Shown here in pieces: positions 32,363 through 44,417 of a stretch of 64,000 nucleotides of DNA. The position numbers and the translations under genes were made by a program. The stretch is from Lolium rigidum (lineage: Eukaryota > Streptophyta > Magnoliopsida > Poales > Poaceae): positions 248,388,510 through 248,452,509 of the forward strand of contig NC_061512.1 of assembly GCF_022539505.1 (NCBI RefSeq). Reading direction: 5' to 3'. The notes beneath the pieces are model-generated. The model saw only the letters and a list, made by a program, of their open reading frames with translations. It made no database searches and was not told the DNA's origin. The stretch's first letter is position 1. Every line of letters begins with the position of its first letter.

Positions 32363-33885
32363 GGCGCCTGACTACACCAGGCCTGCTCGTCACTCCCTCG
32401 ACCATGGTTTCAATGTTATTAGACAAGGAGCTAGTAATAGTAGGATGGGGCCATTGGAATTGGAATCGGAGTCAGCACTCATGGGAACCAGAACAGGACT
32501 CGCTCTCAGACGATCTGACATTGTTCTTCAATTGGAGTCGTACTCATAGTCATCTGCTTCAGCCTGATTCGACAACTCAGCACGAGCGAACAAAGATTTC
32601 TGCATGCTTATGTCCTATGTAGTGAATGAACGTGTAATTTCTTGATTGGTCAGTTTCGCTCAAAATCAATCAGTTTCGGGCGCTGGAGGCGTGGCACCCC
32701 TAGATACGTGATAACCACATGGTTGCTCGGAATGCAGAGGTGTCGCTCTTAAAAGACCTCGAGCTTTTAGTATTCTTTTCAGTTAAGATTGGTCAGTTTC
32801 AGTTAAGATTAATCAGTTTCGGGGCTGGAGGCGTGAGAGCGGCGGAAGTACCGTGCACGGGATACCAGCCATTCGTTTCTCCATGTTTGCTTTGAGATTC
32901 ACGTATGGAAGGACTCTTTGCATGTACCCTACCACATCTCTCTGTTATTTTTTAATACATGGATTTAATTTCTAGTGTTGAACTTAAAAGATACATATGT
33001 ACTGGAATATATATCGGATTAACATTCCATTTCAATCTGTGTATTTCTTTCAATTATATCTTCTAAACAAGCCTAAAAATAGTTCGTTTCGATAAAATTT
33101 GAATTTTGAAACACATTTAAACATGATGATACACAATAAAACTTAATGAAACTAGATTTAAAAAATGTGTCTCCAGATTAGACTCTAAGATAATTGGCAA
33201 ATATTTTCTTACTTCTATGAACCTAGTTTGAATCACAATGTTTCAATTTTTTTACCAAGTTTCACATAGTATTAACAGGTTTCATCAAATTTCATAAGTA
33301 AATTTTCAAACACTCAAAAATTATTCAATAGTGGTGTCATTTTGAAGCCCCTTCCACTAGTAACTCAATTCAAACGGTTCGTAATAAATTAAATTTACGA
33401 TTCAAAATCTGTGGAGGTTTTAAGTTTTACAAGTAGATGTAGTAGTATAGGTAAAAGGGAATCTAAAACTATAAGGAAAAGAAGGGGAGAGGAGATAGGC
33501 CCGGGCATGGGATGTCCTCCCGTGCATGGGTCATGGGAGAGAAGCATTTCTCCTGGAGGCGTGCCAATACTAGATACGCGATAACCAGATGGGTGCTCGG
33601 CATACATTGGTCTCACTCTTAAAAGACCTCGAGCGTTTAATCTTACCTTTCCAGGAGATTTAGTAGTTGATCAGTTAGAACAATTATTTTGTTGGCTAAA
33701 TTAGAAATAGTAAACTCCGTTTCGAAAATAGGACTTTGCAATGGATGAAGGTGTGCAAATCTGGATATGATCTAACGCATTATAAAAAAATAGAAGACCT
33801 CATGCATCTAGGACCAACACTGCTTTGCATACAAATTAGTCAAGGGCCAATAATGCTCATTTGCATCATCTCTGGTTTTCGATCA
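32363..33885. other. Intergenic region with an internal duplication
   Basis: No gene is recognised. A segment of about 85 bp is present twice in direct orientation (about 32686-32772 and 33553-33640), sharing 'ctagatac.cgataacca' and 'ctcttaaaagacctcgagc'. The stretch between is AT-rich with 'gtttca' repeats. A short plus-strand frame at 32230-32622 overlaps the first exon of the small gene and is taken as a shadow. Confidence 0.5.
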
Positions 33886-35130
33886 TCATTCGCACGGGAA
33901 GAACCATTCTGACATTGCACTTTCCATTGTATGACCTCCACCTAGTAAAACTAGACTAAAAATACCGGTCCTCATGTCGTATATACCGTAGCTGGGAATG
34001 GCGCTATTAACATGGTCACGGCAGTCACGGCACCTGCACGGGCCGGCACCGGCAATGGCCCTCTTTAGGTACCAGTCGATGCCCAAGATATACACACGGT
34101 TTCCTTGTAGTAGGGTGCTCGAATGATAGAGCTCCATTGATCCAAACGCCCTGCAACAACTTCTGCTAACGAACAGACACTGGCCTCCCAAGTCCTTCAC
34201 CTCCGACCACTGGCCCTTGCCGAAGTCCGCTTCAAACACCTGCAGATCCATCGCCCAATGGTGATCAACCTCGAGACCCGAGCGTGGGATGCTCCACCTT
34301 ACCATTAGTAGCTTCTCCCTGTCAGCTGACACGACCAAGTGGCAGGCGGTGCTGTCCACCGGCTGATCACAGGTCAGGGATGACTTCAACACATTCTCGC
34401 GGCATAGGCTGAACACGTCATGGGAGATGAGGTCCCCCAAGAGCGTCACGGTGAAGATCTTTCCACGGAAAAATGCCATGTCTGTGTAATCACCACCCAT
34501 AAGCGGCCACCACGGAAGGTATTCCCAGGGCCTGCTCATGTCGGACGGCCAGAAAGGTGCAATTACGCAGACTCCTCGATGGAGAATCGCCGCAACGGAT
34601 AGTGAAGAGCACAAGACGATCTTAGACGCCTCCTTGCACGGCCATACGATCTCGATGGAGACACTTGATGCATGCAAAGGGTTCCGAAGAAATAAGCATC
34701 TTCCGCCTCCATCGGGGGTATTGGCAGGGTCGTGGTAGTAGAGGATCCAGCAGCCGGAAGACCCGTGGCAGAAGAAGCGGTGCACCTCGCCGTCAAGGCT
34801 CTGGTATACGCCGAGGCCCACGTTGAGCCACGGCGTGGTGCCCGGCAGCGTGCGTTGCCGCTGCACGGCAAGTCGCCAGTCGCGGCACACGGCACCGAAG
34901 CTGATGTGGTCCTCGTGGGAATTGAGACGGCAGAGGACGAGGCCGGCTAGATCCAGCGGCAGGTCCGGCCAGCTTGAGCTTGGCAAGGAATTAGGAGTAT
35001 GACGAGCTAGCGTAGGAGGAGGATTCTTGGAGCTGGGCAAGGAAGGAGCATGATTCTTGGAGCTGGGCAAGGGAGGAGAAGGATGAGGAGGAGATGGCGG
35101 CGGAGGAGTCTTGGAGAGGCAGAGACCCAT
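33886..35130 (-). CDS. F-box protein with DUF295-type (beta-propeller) C-terminus
   Basis: A single uninterrupted frame of 414 residues; the start ATG (35130) has a strong context, CCACCATGGG. Residues 1-45 are Pro/Ser-rich with a repeated PSSKN motif. The F-box is at about 52-90 (WPDLPLDLAGLVLCRLNS, AVCRDWRLAV), and a DUF295-like repeat region fills most of the rest (DMAFFRGKIFTV, AMDLQVFEADF, LYHSSTLLQGNRVYILG). F-box proteins link substrates to SCF ubiquitin ligases; the DUF295 part is expected to bind the target. The N-terminus MGLCLSK fits an N-myristoylation site (Gly2, Ser6) with a palmitoylatable Cys4. No breaks are seen, so it is likely functional. Confidence 0.85.
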   Translation of the reverse strand: MGLCLSKTPPPPSPPHPSPPLPSSKNHAPSLPSSKNPPPTLARHTPNSLPSSSWPDLPLDLAGLVLCRLNSHEDHISFGAVCRDWRLAVQRQRTLPGTTPWLNVGLGVYQSLDGEVHRFFCHGSSGCWILYYHDPANTPDGGGRCLFLRNPLHASSVSIEIVWPCKEASKIVLCSSLSVAAILHRGVCVIAPFWPSDMSRPWEYLPWWPLMGGDYTDMAFFRGKIFTVTLLGDLISHDVFSLCRENVLKSSLTCDQPVDSTACHLVVSADREKLLMVRWSIPRSGLEVDHHWAMDLQVFEADFGKGQWSEVKDLGGQCLFVSRSCCRAFGSMELYHSSTLLQGNRVYILGIDWYLKRAIAGAGPCRCRDCRDHVNSAIPSYGIYDMRTGIFSLVLLGGGHTMESAMSEWFFPCE

Positions 35131-35394
35131 GGTGGATGGAGTCTGCCCGGTAGGCGGTAGCTAGTTTATCAGGCGTCACGGAATCCACGGAGCGCTGGAT
35201 ATAGGTTGCTACTAGATCGGAAAATAAGTCCATCGATTAACCTACGTACGACATCCATACCAGATCGATCGTGATTTTGGTAGCTTCGGAAAAAAGGTCT
35301 CTAAACTACGCAAGATTTTGGAAAGGCTTCGAGGAGGGCCGGTAGGTGATGGCCCAACTGACGACGAACTTTAAGTTGCCAAAAAAAAAAGAAT

Positions 35395-35885
35395 TGATGA
35401 TGAGCCAAGAAGAAATTTGGATAAAACAACGCAGTATGGTGCGGAGGGATAGAAATACGAATGTTTTATGCGAAAATTTCACCGATCTATTAATAATCAT
35501 CAACATCAGTTCAAAGAGGTTTAAGAGTAATAAAAATTACAAATAGGTCATTGAACCCACCTAGCAACGACTACAGAGACTAGTGCGAGCCGAAGACGCA
35601 ACACCGTCATCGCCTCTCCATCAACGGAAGAAGACATCGTAGAAGAGCTTGTTGTAGTAGATAAACGTGTTAAGACCCCAAAGGACCAGCGCACCAACCA
35701 TCGCCAACATTGACAACCGTAGATAGGAAGAAATGACTAACCTGAAACCACACCAGCGAACACAAAAATCGGCCGGATCTCAAGAGATCCGCCGGACACA
35801 TGACTCCATGCGCCCTCCATCAACGCTAGATGCACCATCGAAGCGAGGATAGGACGCAGTCAGGAGGCCTTATTCTGACTTCATG
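35395..35885 (-). mobile_element. Possible LINE 3' end fragment
   Basis: On the minus strand the sequence reads through a GC-moderate part ('tgacggtgttgcgtcttcgg') into 'gatgattattaatagatcgg' and an AT-rich tail, which resembles 3' ends of grass LINE elements. No coding part, poly-A or target duplication could be defined, so this is tentative. Confidence 0.3.
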
Positions 35886-35929
35886 ACGTACCCGTCACCT
35901 CACCATCTTGAAGAAGACATTGAAAATAG

Positions 35930-36117
35930 TAAAGAAATATGTTTGCCGTGGTGAATACCCACCGGCCATCCTCTCTATATATATACCTCAAGGGTGAGGG
36001 GATAAGTACAGATTACAACGTGATGGTTATCTGATAAGTACAACAGCTATACATACGATGGTTGTTTCAACAACCTGACTATCCTAGCTAACTCTCGGCT
36101 AGGTTGTTAGTTGACAT
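35930..36117 (-). repeat. 3' LTR of Copia 1 (approximate)
   Basis: On the minus strand a polypurine tract ATTGAGGGGGAA (36118-36129) is followed by TGTCAACTAAC, the LTR start. A TATA-like 'ggtatatatatagagagg' lies near 35985. The far end is set near 'actattttca' (35930) and is uncertain because no 5' LTR is present to compare. Confidence 0.55.
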
Positions 36118-36129
36118 TCCCCCTCAATC

Positions 36130-39100
36130 TCAACGTTGTACTTGAACTAAGTTGAGATTGGAATAAAGTTGCTCCAGCATCTGCCGAGTGGATGGTTTAG
36201 TAAATGCATCAGCTACTTGATCAGCTGAAGAAACAAACCGAACATCCAGTGCTCCTTGTGCCACCTTCTCCCGAACAAAATGGAAGTCGACCTCGATGTG
36301 CTTTGTGCGGGCGTGAAACACTGGATTTGCAGTGAGGTATGTTGCGCCGAGGTTATCACACTAAAGTACTGGTGGGCGAGCTTGATGAACATGCAGCTCT
36401 CGAAGCAAAGACTGCATCCATATCACCTCGGCTGTACCATTCGCCAGTGCCTTGTATTCAGCTTCCGTAGAAGAACGAGAGACGGTGGGCTGCTTGCGGG
36501 CACTCCAGGAAATCAGAGTTGGCCCAAAGAACACTGCAAACCCGCCCGTTGAGCGACGGTCGTCTGCACTTCCTGCCCAGTCCGCGTCGGTAAAGACGCT
36601 GAGAAGCATCGATGGCGATTTGCGAATGCGCAGGCCAATGTCGGTGGTTCCCTTGATATAACGGAGTATCCGTTTAACTGCTTCCCAGTGAACTGTGGTT
36701 GGCTGGGCGAGGTACTGACAGACCTTATTTACCGCAAAGGATATGTCGGGCCTGGTGAGGGTAAGGTACTGCAGACCACCGACTGTGCTCCGGTACTGAA
36801 AAACTGCATCGCCGGAGAGAGGCTCACCTTGATCAGCTGCGAGCTTGTCCTGCACTGACATAGGAGTAGAGACGGCCTTGGACTTGTCCATGTTGGTACG
36901 GCGCAACAAATCCGTCGCATACTTGCCCTGTGATAGCGTCATTCCCCCTGAGTCACGAAGTGCCTCAACTCCAAGAAAATAATGTAGAGGACCTAAGTCC
37001 TTGACAGGGAACGCAGCACCAAGTCGCCGAATGAGAGCAGCCGAGGCTTGAGGACAGGAGCTGACGACCACAATATCGTCGACATAAACCAACATGTAGA
37101 TGGTGATCCCTGCTTGATGGAACACGAAGAGGGAAGTGTCTGTCTTGGCAGCAGAAAAACCAAGCTGATGAAGCATGTCGCTGAGGCGTGAATACCAGGC
37201 ACGGGGCGACTGTTTGAGGCCATAGATGGACTTGTGCAGTTTGCAGACATAGTTCGGATGTGCAGAGTCTTCAAACCCCGGCGGCTGACGCATATAGGCA
37301 GTCTCTTCTAAAACCCCATGCAAGAATGCATTGCTGATGTCGAGCTGCCGAACAGTCCAGTCACGAGCCATGGCGAGGGCAAGAACAAGCCGAACGGTGG
37401 CGTGTTTAACAACCGGACTGTAGGTGTCGAGGTAGTCGAGGCCGTAGCGCTGGGTGAAGCCTTGAGCCACCAAGCGAGCTTTGAACTTGTCGAGAGAACC
37501 GTCGGCCTTGTGCTTGACCTTGAAGACCCACCGAGAGCCAATGACATTGCGGCCTGGTGGAGGAGGCACCAACGTCCAGGTACCATTGCGCAGGAGAGCA
37601 GCATGCTCGTCTTCCATAGCCTGGCGCCAGCGAGCGTCGGAGAGGGCGCGGCGATAGGAAGCTGGCTCGGCCTCGGCCGCGAAGGCGCGGCGTTTCGGAT
37701 CATATCGAATTGTCCCGTCAGTAGGGATGAGAGGCTTGACGCTGGCAGTGCGTGTGCGCGTCGTCATGGGATGACGAGGAGCAGGAGCATCGACCGTCGG
37801 AGAAGGTGCAGGCGGTGCAGAGCCTGCTGAGGACGGAGTCGCGGCAGAAGGCGAGGCCGTGCCACGAGGCTCGTCACGGGCGGCCGCGGCAGGAGACAGG
37901 GGCGCGGCAGGCTGCCGCGAGTCCGCGGCAGGAGAATTCTCTGCCGCGGCAGAGGTCGATGGTGCTGAAGCTGAAGGCGTGTGTGGCCTGCCCAAGCCGC
38001 TATCACTGGAGGTATCGCCAATGGAACCTGCATCAAAGGAGCTGCTCGTGGCAGGTGTGTTAGCCAATAGGGTTAGATCATAGTTACGCATACGATCATC
38101 CTGGATTACTGGTTCGGAGAGAGGAAATATGGTGGGTGTAGCAGGAGACAGTGGCGAAGAAACAGGAGTAGGATCAGCATATGGAAAGAGATTTTCATCA
38201 AATACTACGTCTCTAGAAACAAAAATGCGACCAGTACTTCTATCCAGGCATTTGTAACCCTTGTGTTGTTGGCTGTAGCCGAGAAAGACGCAAAGGCGAG
38301 ATCGAAAAGACAGCTTGCGATTGTTATAGGGTCTCAAATTGGGCCAACACGCACAGCCAAAAGCTCGAAGAAAAGAGTAGTCTGGTTGTTCTCCACGAAG
38401 ACAACCAAGGGGAGTAGAATTGCGCAAGTTCTGTGCAGGCATGCGATTAATTAGGTAGACCGCCGTGAGGAAAGCTTCATCCCAAAAACGAATAGGGAGA
38501 GAAGAATGTGCAAGGAGAGCGATGCCGGTCTCAACTATATGCCTGTGCTTTCGTTCGGCGATGCCGTTTTGTTTGGATGTATGTGGGCATGTGAGACGGT
38601 GCTGAATGCCAATGCGGGAGAAGAAACGAGAGAGGCGCCGGTACTCGCCGCCGCCATCAGTCTGCACCATACGAATTTTAGTTTGCAACAAACGCTCAAC
38701 ATGAGTTTGAAAGTGATAGAAGGAGTGCTCAACATCTGACTTGCGCTTAATAAGATAAATCCAAGTATATCGACTAAAATCATCGACAAAACTGACATAA
38801 TAACGAAAACCTCCCGTAGAAATGTGAGCCGGCCCCCACACATCGGAGTGCACGAGCTCGAGAGGTGAACTAGTGACATGAGATGACCTAGAATACGGCA
38901 ACTGGTGCACCTTGGCACGCTGACATGAATCACAAATGGACGACTGCGACGGCAGTGCACAAGCAATTTTATTTGACCTAATGACTGACTCAATGACTTT
39001 ATTTGAGGGATGCCCTAATCTACGATGCCAACTTTCTGCAGAGAGCGTGGAGCTGGTGAGACCAAGGCGATGCGGGGGTGATGATGAGATGACGTTGCTT

Positions 39101-40269
39101 GGCACCGGGTAAAGACCATCCTGACATCTACCCCGAAGAAGAAGGGCCTTCGTTGCTTGATCCTTGATATAAAAATGAAAAGGGAAAAATTTAGCATAGG
39201 CATTATTGTCACGAAGGAGCTTGTGCACAGAGAGCAGATTTTTAGACATGTTGGGAACGCGAAGGATATTGTTAAGAAGGAGAGGACGAGAAGAACCAGT
39301 AATCTGTGAATGACCAGTATGAGTAATATGCAGACCTGCACCGTTGGCGACCTGCACGGAGTCCTTTCCGTTGTAGCGTTCCTGGAAGCTGAGGCGGTCC
39401 AGATCGGCCGTCAGGTGGTCCGTCGCGCCGGAGTCGAAGTACCAGTTGCTGTCACTGGTGTTGTTGGCGTGGGCGACGTTGGCGTTGCGCGGGCGCGGCT
39501 CGTCAGGCTGGAAGGCGTGGTTGAAGCGGTTGCGGCAGCGGAGGGCGTCGTGGCCGTACTTGCCACACACCTGGCAAGTTGGGCGAGGGCCACCGCCTCC
39601 ATTGCGGCCACCTCCATTGGGGTTGCCGCGTCCGCGTCCTCCGCCATTGCCTCCATGGCGTCCGCCGCGATCGCCTTGTCCTCCTCCATTGTGACGGCCA
39701 TCGCCACCACGGTGACCACCTCCATGGCCTCCGTTGCGGTGGCGTGTGTCAGCAGCATTGGCGGAAGGATGGATCTCTCCAAGGGTAGCCTGCTGCTCAA
39801 TACGCATCTCGGCACTAAGAAGATATGCATAAAAGCTATTGAGAGTCACCGGGGTGTCACGTGAAGTGATGGAGGCGACGAGGGGCTCGTATTCCGGACC
39901 CAGTCCGGAGAGGATGTAGCCGAGGATCTCCTCGTCGGTGAGAGGCTTCCCAGCTGAAGCCATGGCGTCGGCGTAGCCCTTCATCCGATTGAAGTACTCG
40001 GACGCCGTCATGTCCTTCTTCTTGAAGTTGGAGAGCTGGCAACGCAGCTGCATCACCCTGGCCCGGTTCTGCGAGCCGAACATGGCGTGGAGCGCCTCCC
40101 ACACGCCGGCCGACGTGGTGATCCTCGTCAGTTGGCCGACGATGTCCTCGGTCATGGAGCCGAGGAGGGCGAATCTTCCCACCGGCAAGAGGTCACAGTC
40201 CTCCACGCCTCCAACGCCCCGAGGCCACCGGAGACGGAACGGACCAGCAGCGTCCCCTGTGAGAGAGAC
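36130..40269 (-). pseudogene. Copia 1 polyprotein, 5'-truncated and with one nonsense codon
   Basis: A frame of about 1,280 residues runs from about 40206 to 36361 and continues in frame after one TAG (36361-36363, where Trp of a [10 protein letters not shown] motif is expected) to 36130. Order: gag ([13 protein letters not shown]), CCHC knuckle ([14 protein letters not shown], about 39560), protease ([11 protein letters not shown]), pre-integrase and integrase core ([10 protein letters not shown]), Pro/Ser/Ala-rich linker, RT ([10 protein letters not shown], about 37085) and RNase H ([12 protein letters not shown]). Protease-integrase-RT order makes it Ty1/Copia. The first 100-150 residues of gag, the primer site and the 5' LTR are missing. 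One stop in about 4 kb suggests recent activity. Confidence 0.88.
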
Positions 40270-40747
40270 GAAACCCTAGATGGGATTTAGAGGTGCCTCG
40301 TGATCGCACCATGTCTACTTTGCTGCCCCGTACCGGTTCGGTCCAGGACTGTGGCATTGCCTGGAAATACAAAATATTTTATTTCTAAGCAGCCCAAAGA
40401 AAACGCATAAATCGATTACCACTCTTAAAAGCTCCAGCAATGACCACATCTGTGAACAACCAGATGAGGTGAGTTGGTAAATTAAGCAATTCTACTCTAC
40501 TCTAGTATCAGTCACAAGGGTATTGGGAGATGGGATTGTTGATTGATGCATATATTTACTCCAAAAGTCACGGATCAGATGAATTGTGCGTTATCGAGAA
40601 ACTTTTTGGCAAAGGATGTTAAAGCTTCACTTTTCCAAATGGCGGCATCAAAAGCGCCAAGGGTGGCGGTGGGGATTAATGACACTGCTATAAGTTTGAT
40701 CCCAGAGGTTCATAATTCTCACTATAACTACTACATTTAGACTGATA
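40270..40747. other. Region upstream of the truncated Copia 1, no gene seen
   Basis: The gag frame can be followed to about 40269, where 'tctctctcacag' precedes it on the minus strand. No LTR or primer binding site is found beyond. The rest is ordinary AT-rich sequence. Confidence 0.4.
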
Positions 40748-41012
40748 TTACCTTCGATCGTCTCAAAGCTTAAGGCTTATATTATTTTTAGAAATTCAAA
40801 CTATGCCAAGTTTGACTAAGCTTTTACTAAAAATTATTAGCATGCAAAATAAAAATGAATATTATTAAATAGATAATGAAATATATTTTCGTATGGTATT
40901 TGCTACAAAATATTATATTTGGTTGATAGATTATTTTAAAATTTTGGTCAAACTTAATTTGGTTTGACTTTTTAAAAAAATATAAGTCTTAAGCTTTGGG
41001 ATGGAGGTAGTA
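40748..41012. mobile_element. Stowaway-like MITE
   Basis: Inverted ends TTACCTTCGATCGTCTCAAAG...CTTTGGGATGGAGGTAGTA share the 'CAAAGCTTAAG' arm, and the body is AT-rich (265 bp). The Stowaway-type end sequence and the neighbouring TA fit the Tc1/mariner group; left-end decay makes the exact border approximate. Confidence 0.65.
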
Positions 41013-42780
41013 AGAGCTTAATTATTAAGCAGGTTAAGACTTGTTTAACAGTTAGGGGTTTACACAAACACACCTGATCAAAAGCTAACATGTTTCAGGG
41101 GCATACAAGCACCTAAAACATAAGGGTCGAACCCCAATCAAAAGCCAGCATAGAAGTTCATACCATCATCACTTCAATACTATTACATATAGACAAACAA
41201 ACATAAAACAACGGCGGCCATCGCTGAGCCATGGTCAGGGAAAGTGTAGATCCTGGCGGTGGTTGAGCTGTTCACCTTGTAGATGGTCATCTTCAGCCCA
41301 AAGGGCTGGGTCTTCAACACCACCGTGGCTTTGTACAAGAGATCGTGCCGGTGGACGATCTCTGGCCAGTTTGCCCAACACCATGTGGCCACCGTGATAG
41401 GTGACGTTTGCCCACTCGTCACAGAAATGGCAAGCATACACAGGCACATTGCGGGGCATTGGGATCTTGATCCACTCCCTGAGGCGCCAATGGAATGGAG
41501 ATCATGTGTAGTCCAATTGGGCGTTGTAGGGGCGTGGAATCAGCGCCCTCGGGATGTACCCGAGCTTTGGTTGGCGGCCATGGGTGTGCGGTGGCAATGC
41601 TGATGCATGTATCTTGCCCGGCACCGGTGGCTTCAGCGCCCTCGTCCGTCGGTTCAAGGCGACCTCGTCCTAGTATCCAGGTGGAGGAAACCAGCCCCTT
41701 CCCATCTTGTTGCACTCCACCTTCACGACCTTGCCAGTACACGAATAAATTTAAGAACAACAACAATGCAAAGCAACAGAACATTGTAGAACTACCTTGT
41801 TGCAATGCAAGACATGATGTAATGAATAGGAGGATAATCCAATGCAAAGCAATGAGACAACAAATGGACGGATCACAAGTGCAATTAACCAAATTAGACA
41901 AAATTAGTGCATTTTAAAATTTGGGATGTGCATAAATGGGACATGCACACATGTGCAGTGTCCAAATTAGGAAAAATCTGTTGAATCTGACAAATCTAGT
42001 CGAATGTATGTATATTCTAGATTATATTTAGTTGCATTGGCTCGATTCTACGCTAAATGAACACAGTGAACTCCGGCCGCTCGCCGGAGTTGCAAAATCA
42101 TCGGTCGTAAAAAAAACCATAACCACTTCTACAATCGACGGGCTCGATGCACTTACCCTAGAGAAATCGGACGCCTGAATCACCGATGGTGTAGGTATAA
42201 GATCCCTTGGAGGCCTCGAAGTCGTCGGAGCCGTGGATGAAGCTTGGGTTTCCGTTTCCGTTGCCTCGGGTGAAAAAATTCCCGCCAGGTCGGTGCGAAC
42301 GCAGGGTCCTTCCCTGCGGCCACGCTCGAGGTACTAGCCTCCGATGCGGTTGTCACCCTCATTGCGTGTTTGCCACACTGGTGAGGTTTATTTCAGCGCC
42401 CTCTGCCAGTTTCTCTATCTGGCGAGTTGCCCAAAGTTCTTGCGGTGATTTTTCGTGGATGCCAAGGGTTTTGCGCGGGTGAGGTGGAGATGGAGGAACA
42501 TTGGACATGGAGGGCAACGCCTACAGGGGTGAGCGAGTGGAGTTTGGACGGTGAGTAGAGAGGAGTGAGGATCCAAGGACGTCTCTCACGCTTCCTGAAG
42601 CGTGCAAAACCGCGGCATGTTGCGCTCTCCAGCGCCTAGCCAAAATCGCCCGAATTGAGCATGCCTTCCAGACTAATTTTTGAACTGCTTTAAAATTCGT
42701 GCTATGCAACAAATCTGTGCGAGCAGGGTAACCAAATGAAATTTTTTGGCCCTGTTGGATGCGAAAAATGACCATGTGGG
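41013..42780. other. Intergenic region with unrecognised open frames
   Basis: Minus-strand frames at 41183-41459 and plus-strand frames at 41283-41917 and 42207-42482 overlap each other and show no domain I recognise. Codon-like structure changes frame often, so this may be a decayed gene. Nothing is called. Confidence 0.35.
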
Positions 42781-43560
42781 TATCAAACATACCCTTAAGA
42801 CATCTCCAACGGTCCGACGCAAACAAACGTGGAGCGACTGTTTCAGACCGTGTGGTCGAAATATGCGTCTGCACTCAGTCCCATCGGCCCGACGCATAGT
42901 GATTACCATGTCCGCCGAGACGCAAACGCGGCGAAATATGCGTTGGGTCGCGTTTGCGTCTGCACAAACGCTGCACGGTCGTGCTGAGTGAACGGTGTTC
43001 CTCATGTATGGCCCGCACGCCAGTGTCTCAAACGCCACTCATAGTCCCGCCAGAAGCCACTCGCAGTCCTAAAAAATCAAATTTGGACGACACGAACAAC
43101 GCAAACATGCGATGGACGTCCTCCTCGCCACAACCGCCATGAAATCCGAGCAAACCACCGTAGCCACCGCCGCCCCAGATGCTGCCCTAGCCCCGATGGA
43201 GACCGCATCTCTCGCGGGCTCAAAGCGTGTTGCCACCGACGGCCGTGAAACAAAGGCCAAGGCGCCAAAGAAGGTGCTAGCGAAGGAGGAGAAAGGCGTC
43301 GAGGCCGCGAAGCGACATGGCAGGCGCAAAAATCTCAAGGAGAGGAAAGACGCGACGGTGGTCGCACATCGGGTGAGGGTGGCCGCCCAATTGGCCTAGG
43401 AGATGCAGGCGAAAGGCAACACCCCGGCCTGCCTCCTGGCCTCGCGGAGGCCATGCTCTACATCTATGGCAAACGGTTGTGCTTTACCCAGTCGACGCAA
43501 CAGGCAACAGTCGCCTGCGTCGATGCCATTGGGGCATGACGATCACACACTAAGGCCTAA
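42780..43560 (+). mobile_element. PIF/Harbinger-like debris with a Lys-rich ORF fragment
   Basis: From 42798 'gacatctccaacggtccgac' and the following 'gacgcaaacaaacg' / 'cgtttgcgtctgc' repeats resemble TIR regions of grass Harbinger/Tourist elements. The frame at 43112-43399 (AKAPKKVLAKEEKGVEAAKR, then KNLKERKDATVVAHRV) is Ala/Lys-rich like nuclear proteins often linked to such elements. The right end was not found. Confidence 0.35.
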
Positions 43561-44417
43561 CGTAACCCTGACTGATGATGCCAAGAAGAAGGGCGAGAGC
43601 CACAGGACAAGCGGCTTCAACGACGGTGACAAGAAAATGGCCCGGGCGAATAAAATGTGTCGGCCCGCTGAGATACCCCTTAGCGTAAACTGTCCCTGGT
43701 CCCCTGATCATTTTTGTATCAACTGGGAAAGCTCAGCCAGAACGGCATCAAAGCATGACCACATTGCGGTTCTAAACCAAGAAGTGTCACTAACACTTCG
43801 CAGCATATCCAATGTCTCGACTTAGGGTCGCCAAAGACCAAGTTGTGACCAAGTTCTACATCACAAAACCAATCTAACTTTTTTTAGAGTACTCCTAGCC
43901 TCACCTTTTTTACAGTAGATTCTAACCATCTTACCTGATCGCCACCTACATCAAAATTTAAAACTGTTTTCCTGTTAGCATGAAAAAAACCTAAACGCAC
44001 TTTCCTCAAATATAGTATCAAAAGCAGGTGCCCCACACAATAAAGTTTGATAGAGGGCTATTATAATCAACCACAATGCCGAAGTAATACTACGTATGTA
44101 ACAGTGGAGACCAATATCTAGAGGAACTAACATCTGAACAGGATTGTTTAGTGCAACGCCGCCAAAAATGTTATTTTCTGTCAACAGGTACTCCTTCAGG
44201 AAAAAAAGAACCCCAAGTTTGGTAGCTTCAACTATGCGTATAATGCAGGCCTCTAGGTGACTTAGCTTCACTTTTCTGAAACACATTACTCTAAACAATA
44301 CTACATAAAAGTTCAAGTTTCCGTTACAGGTGATCCACAAGGGAGCAATGCAACAACGCAGGCCCCTGGATATTTTTTATTCAAGTGAAGAGCTTAAAGC
44401 TCAGATCTTGGGATTCA
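43560..44417. other. 3' flank of the first 6-phosphogluconolactonase gene
   Basis: No gene is seen. The part from about 43960 matches the 3' flank of the second copy (50085-50729) in several blocks, for example 'gtatgtaacagtg' (44096 and 50167) and 'acaggtgatccacaaggg', so the gene duplication included this side. Confidence 0.55.

Noticed and set aside
39446..39830. Additional plus and minus frames over the Copia 1 zinc knuckle region
   Set aside because: Compositional bias (Gly/Arg/His codons) opens other frames; only the main frame has the CCHC motif and continues into protease.
39310..39864. Plus-strand frame opposite Copia 1 gag
   Set aside because: It mirrors the Gly/His-rich gag region on the minus strand and has low-complexity Val/Ala content; it is a shadow frame.
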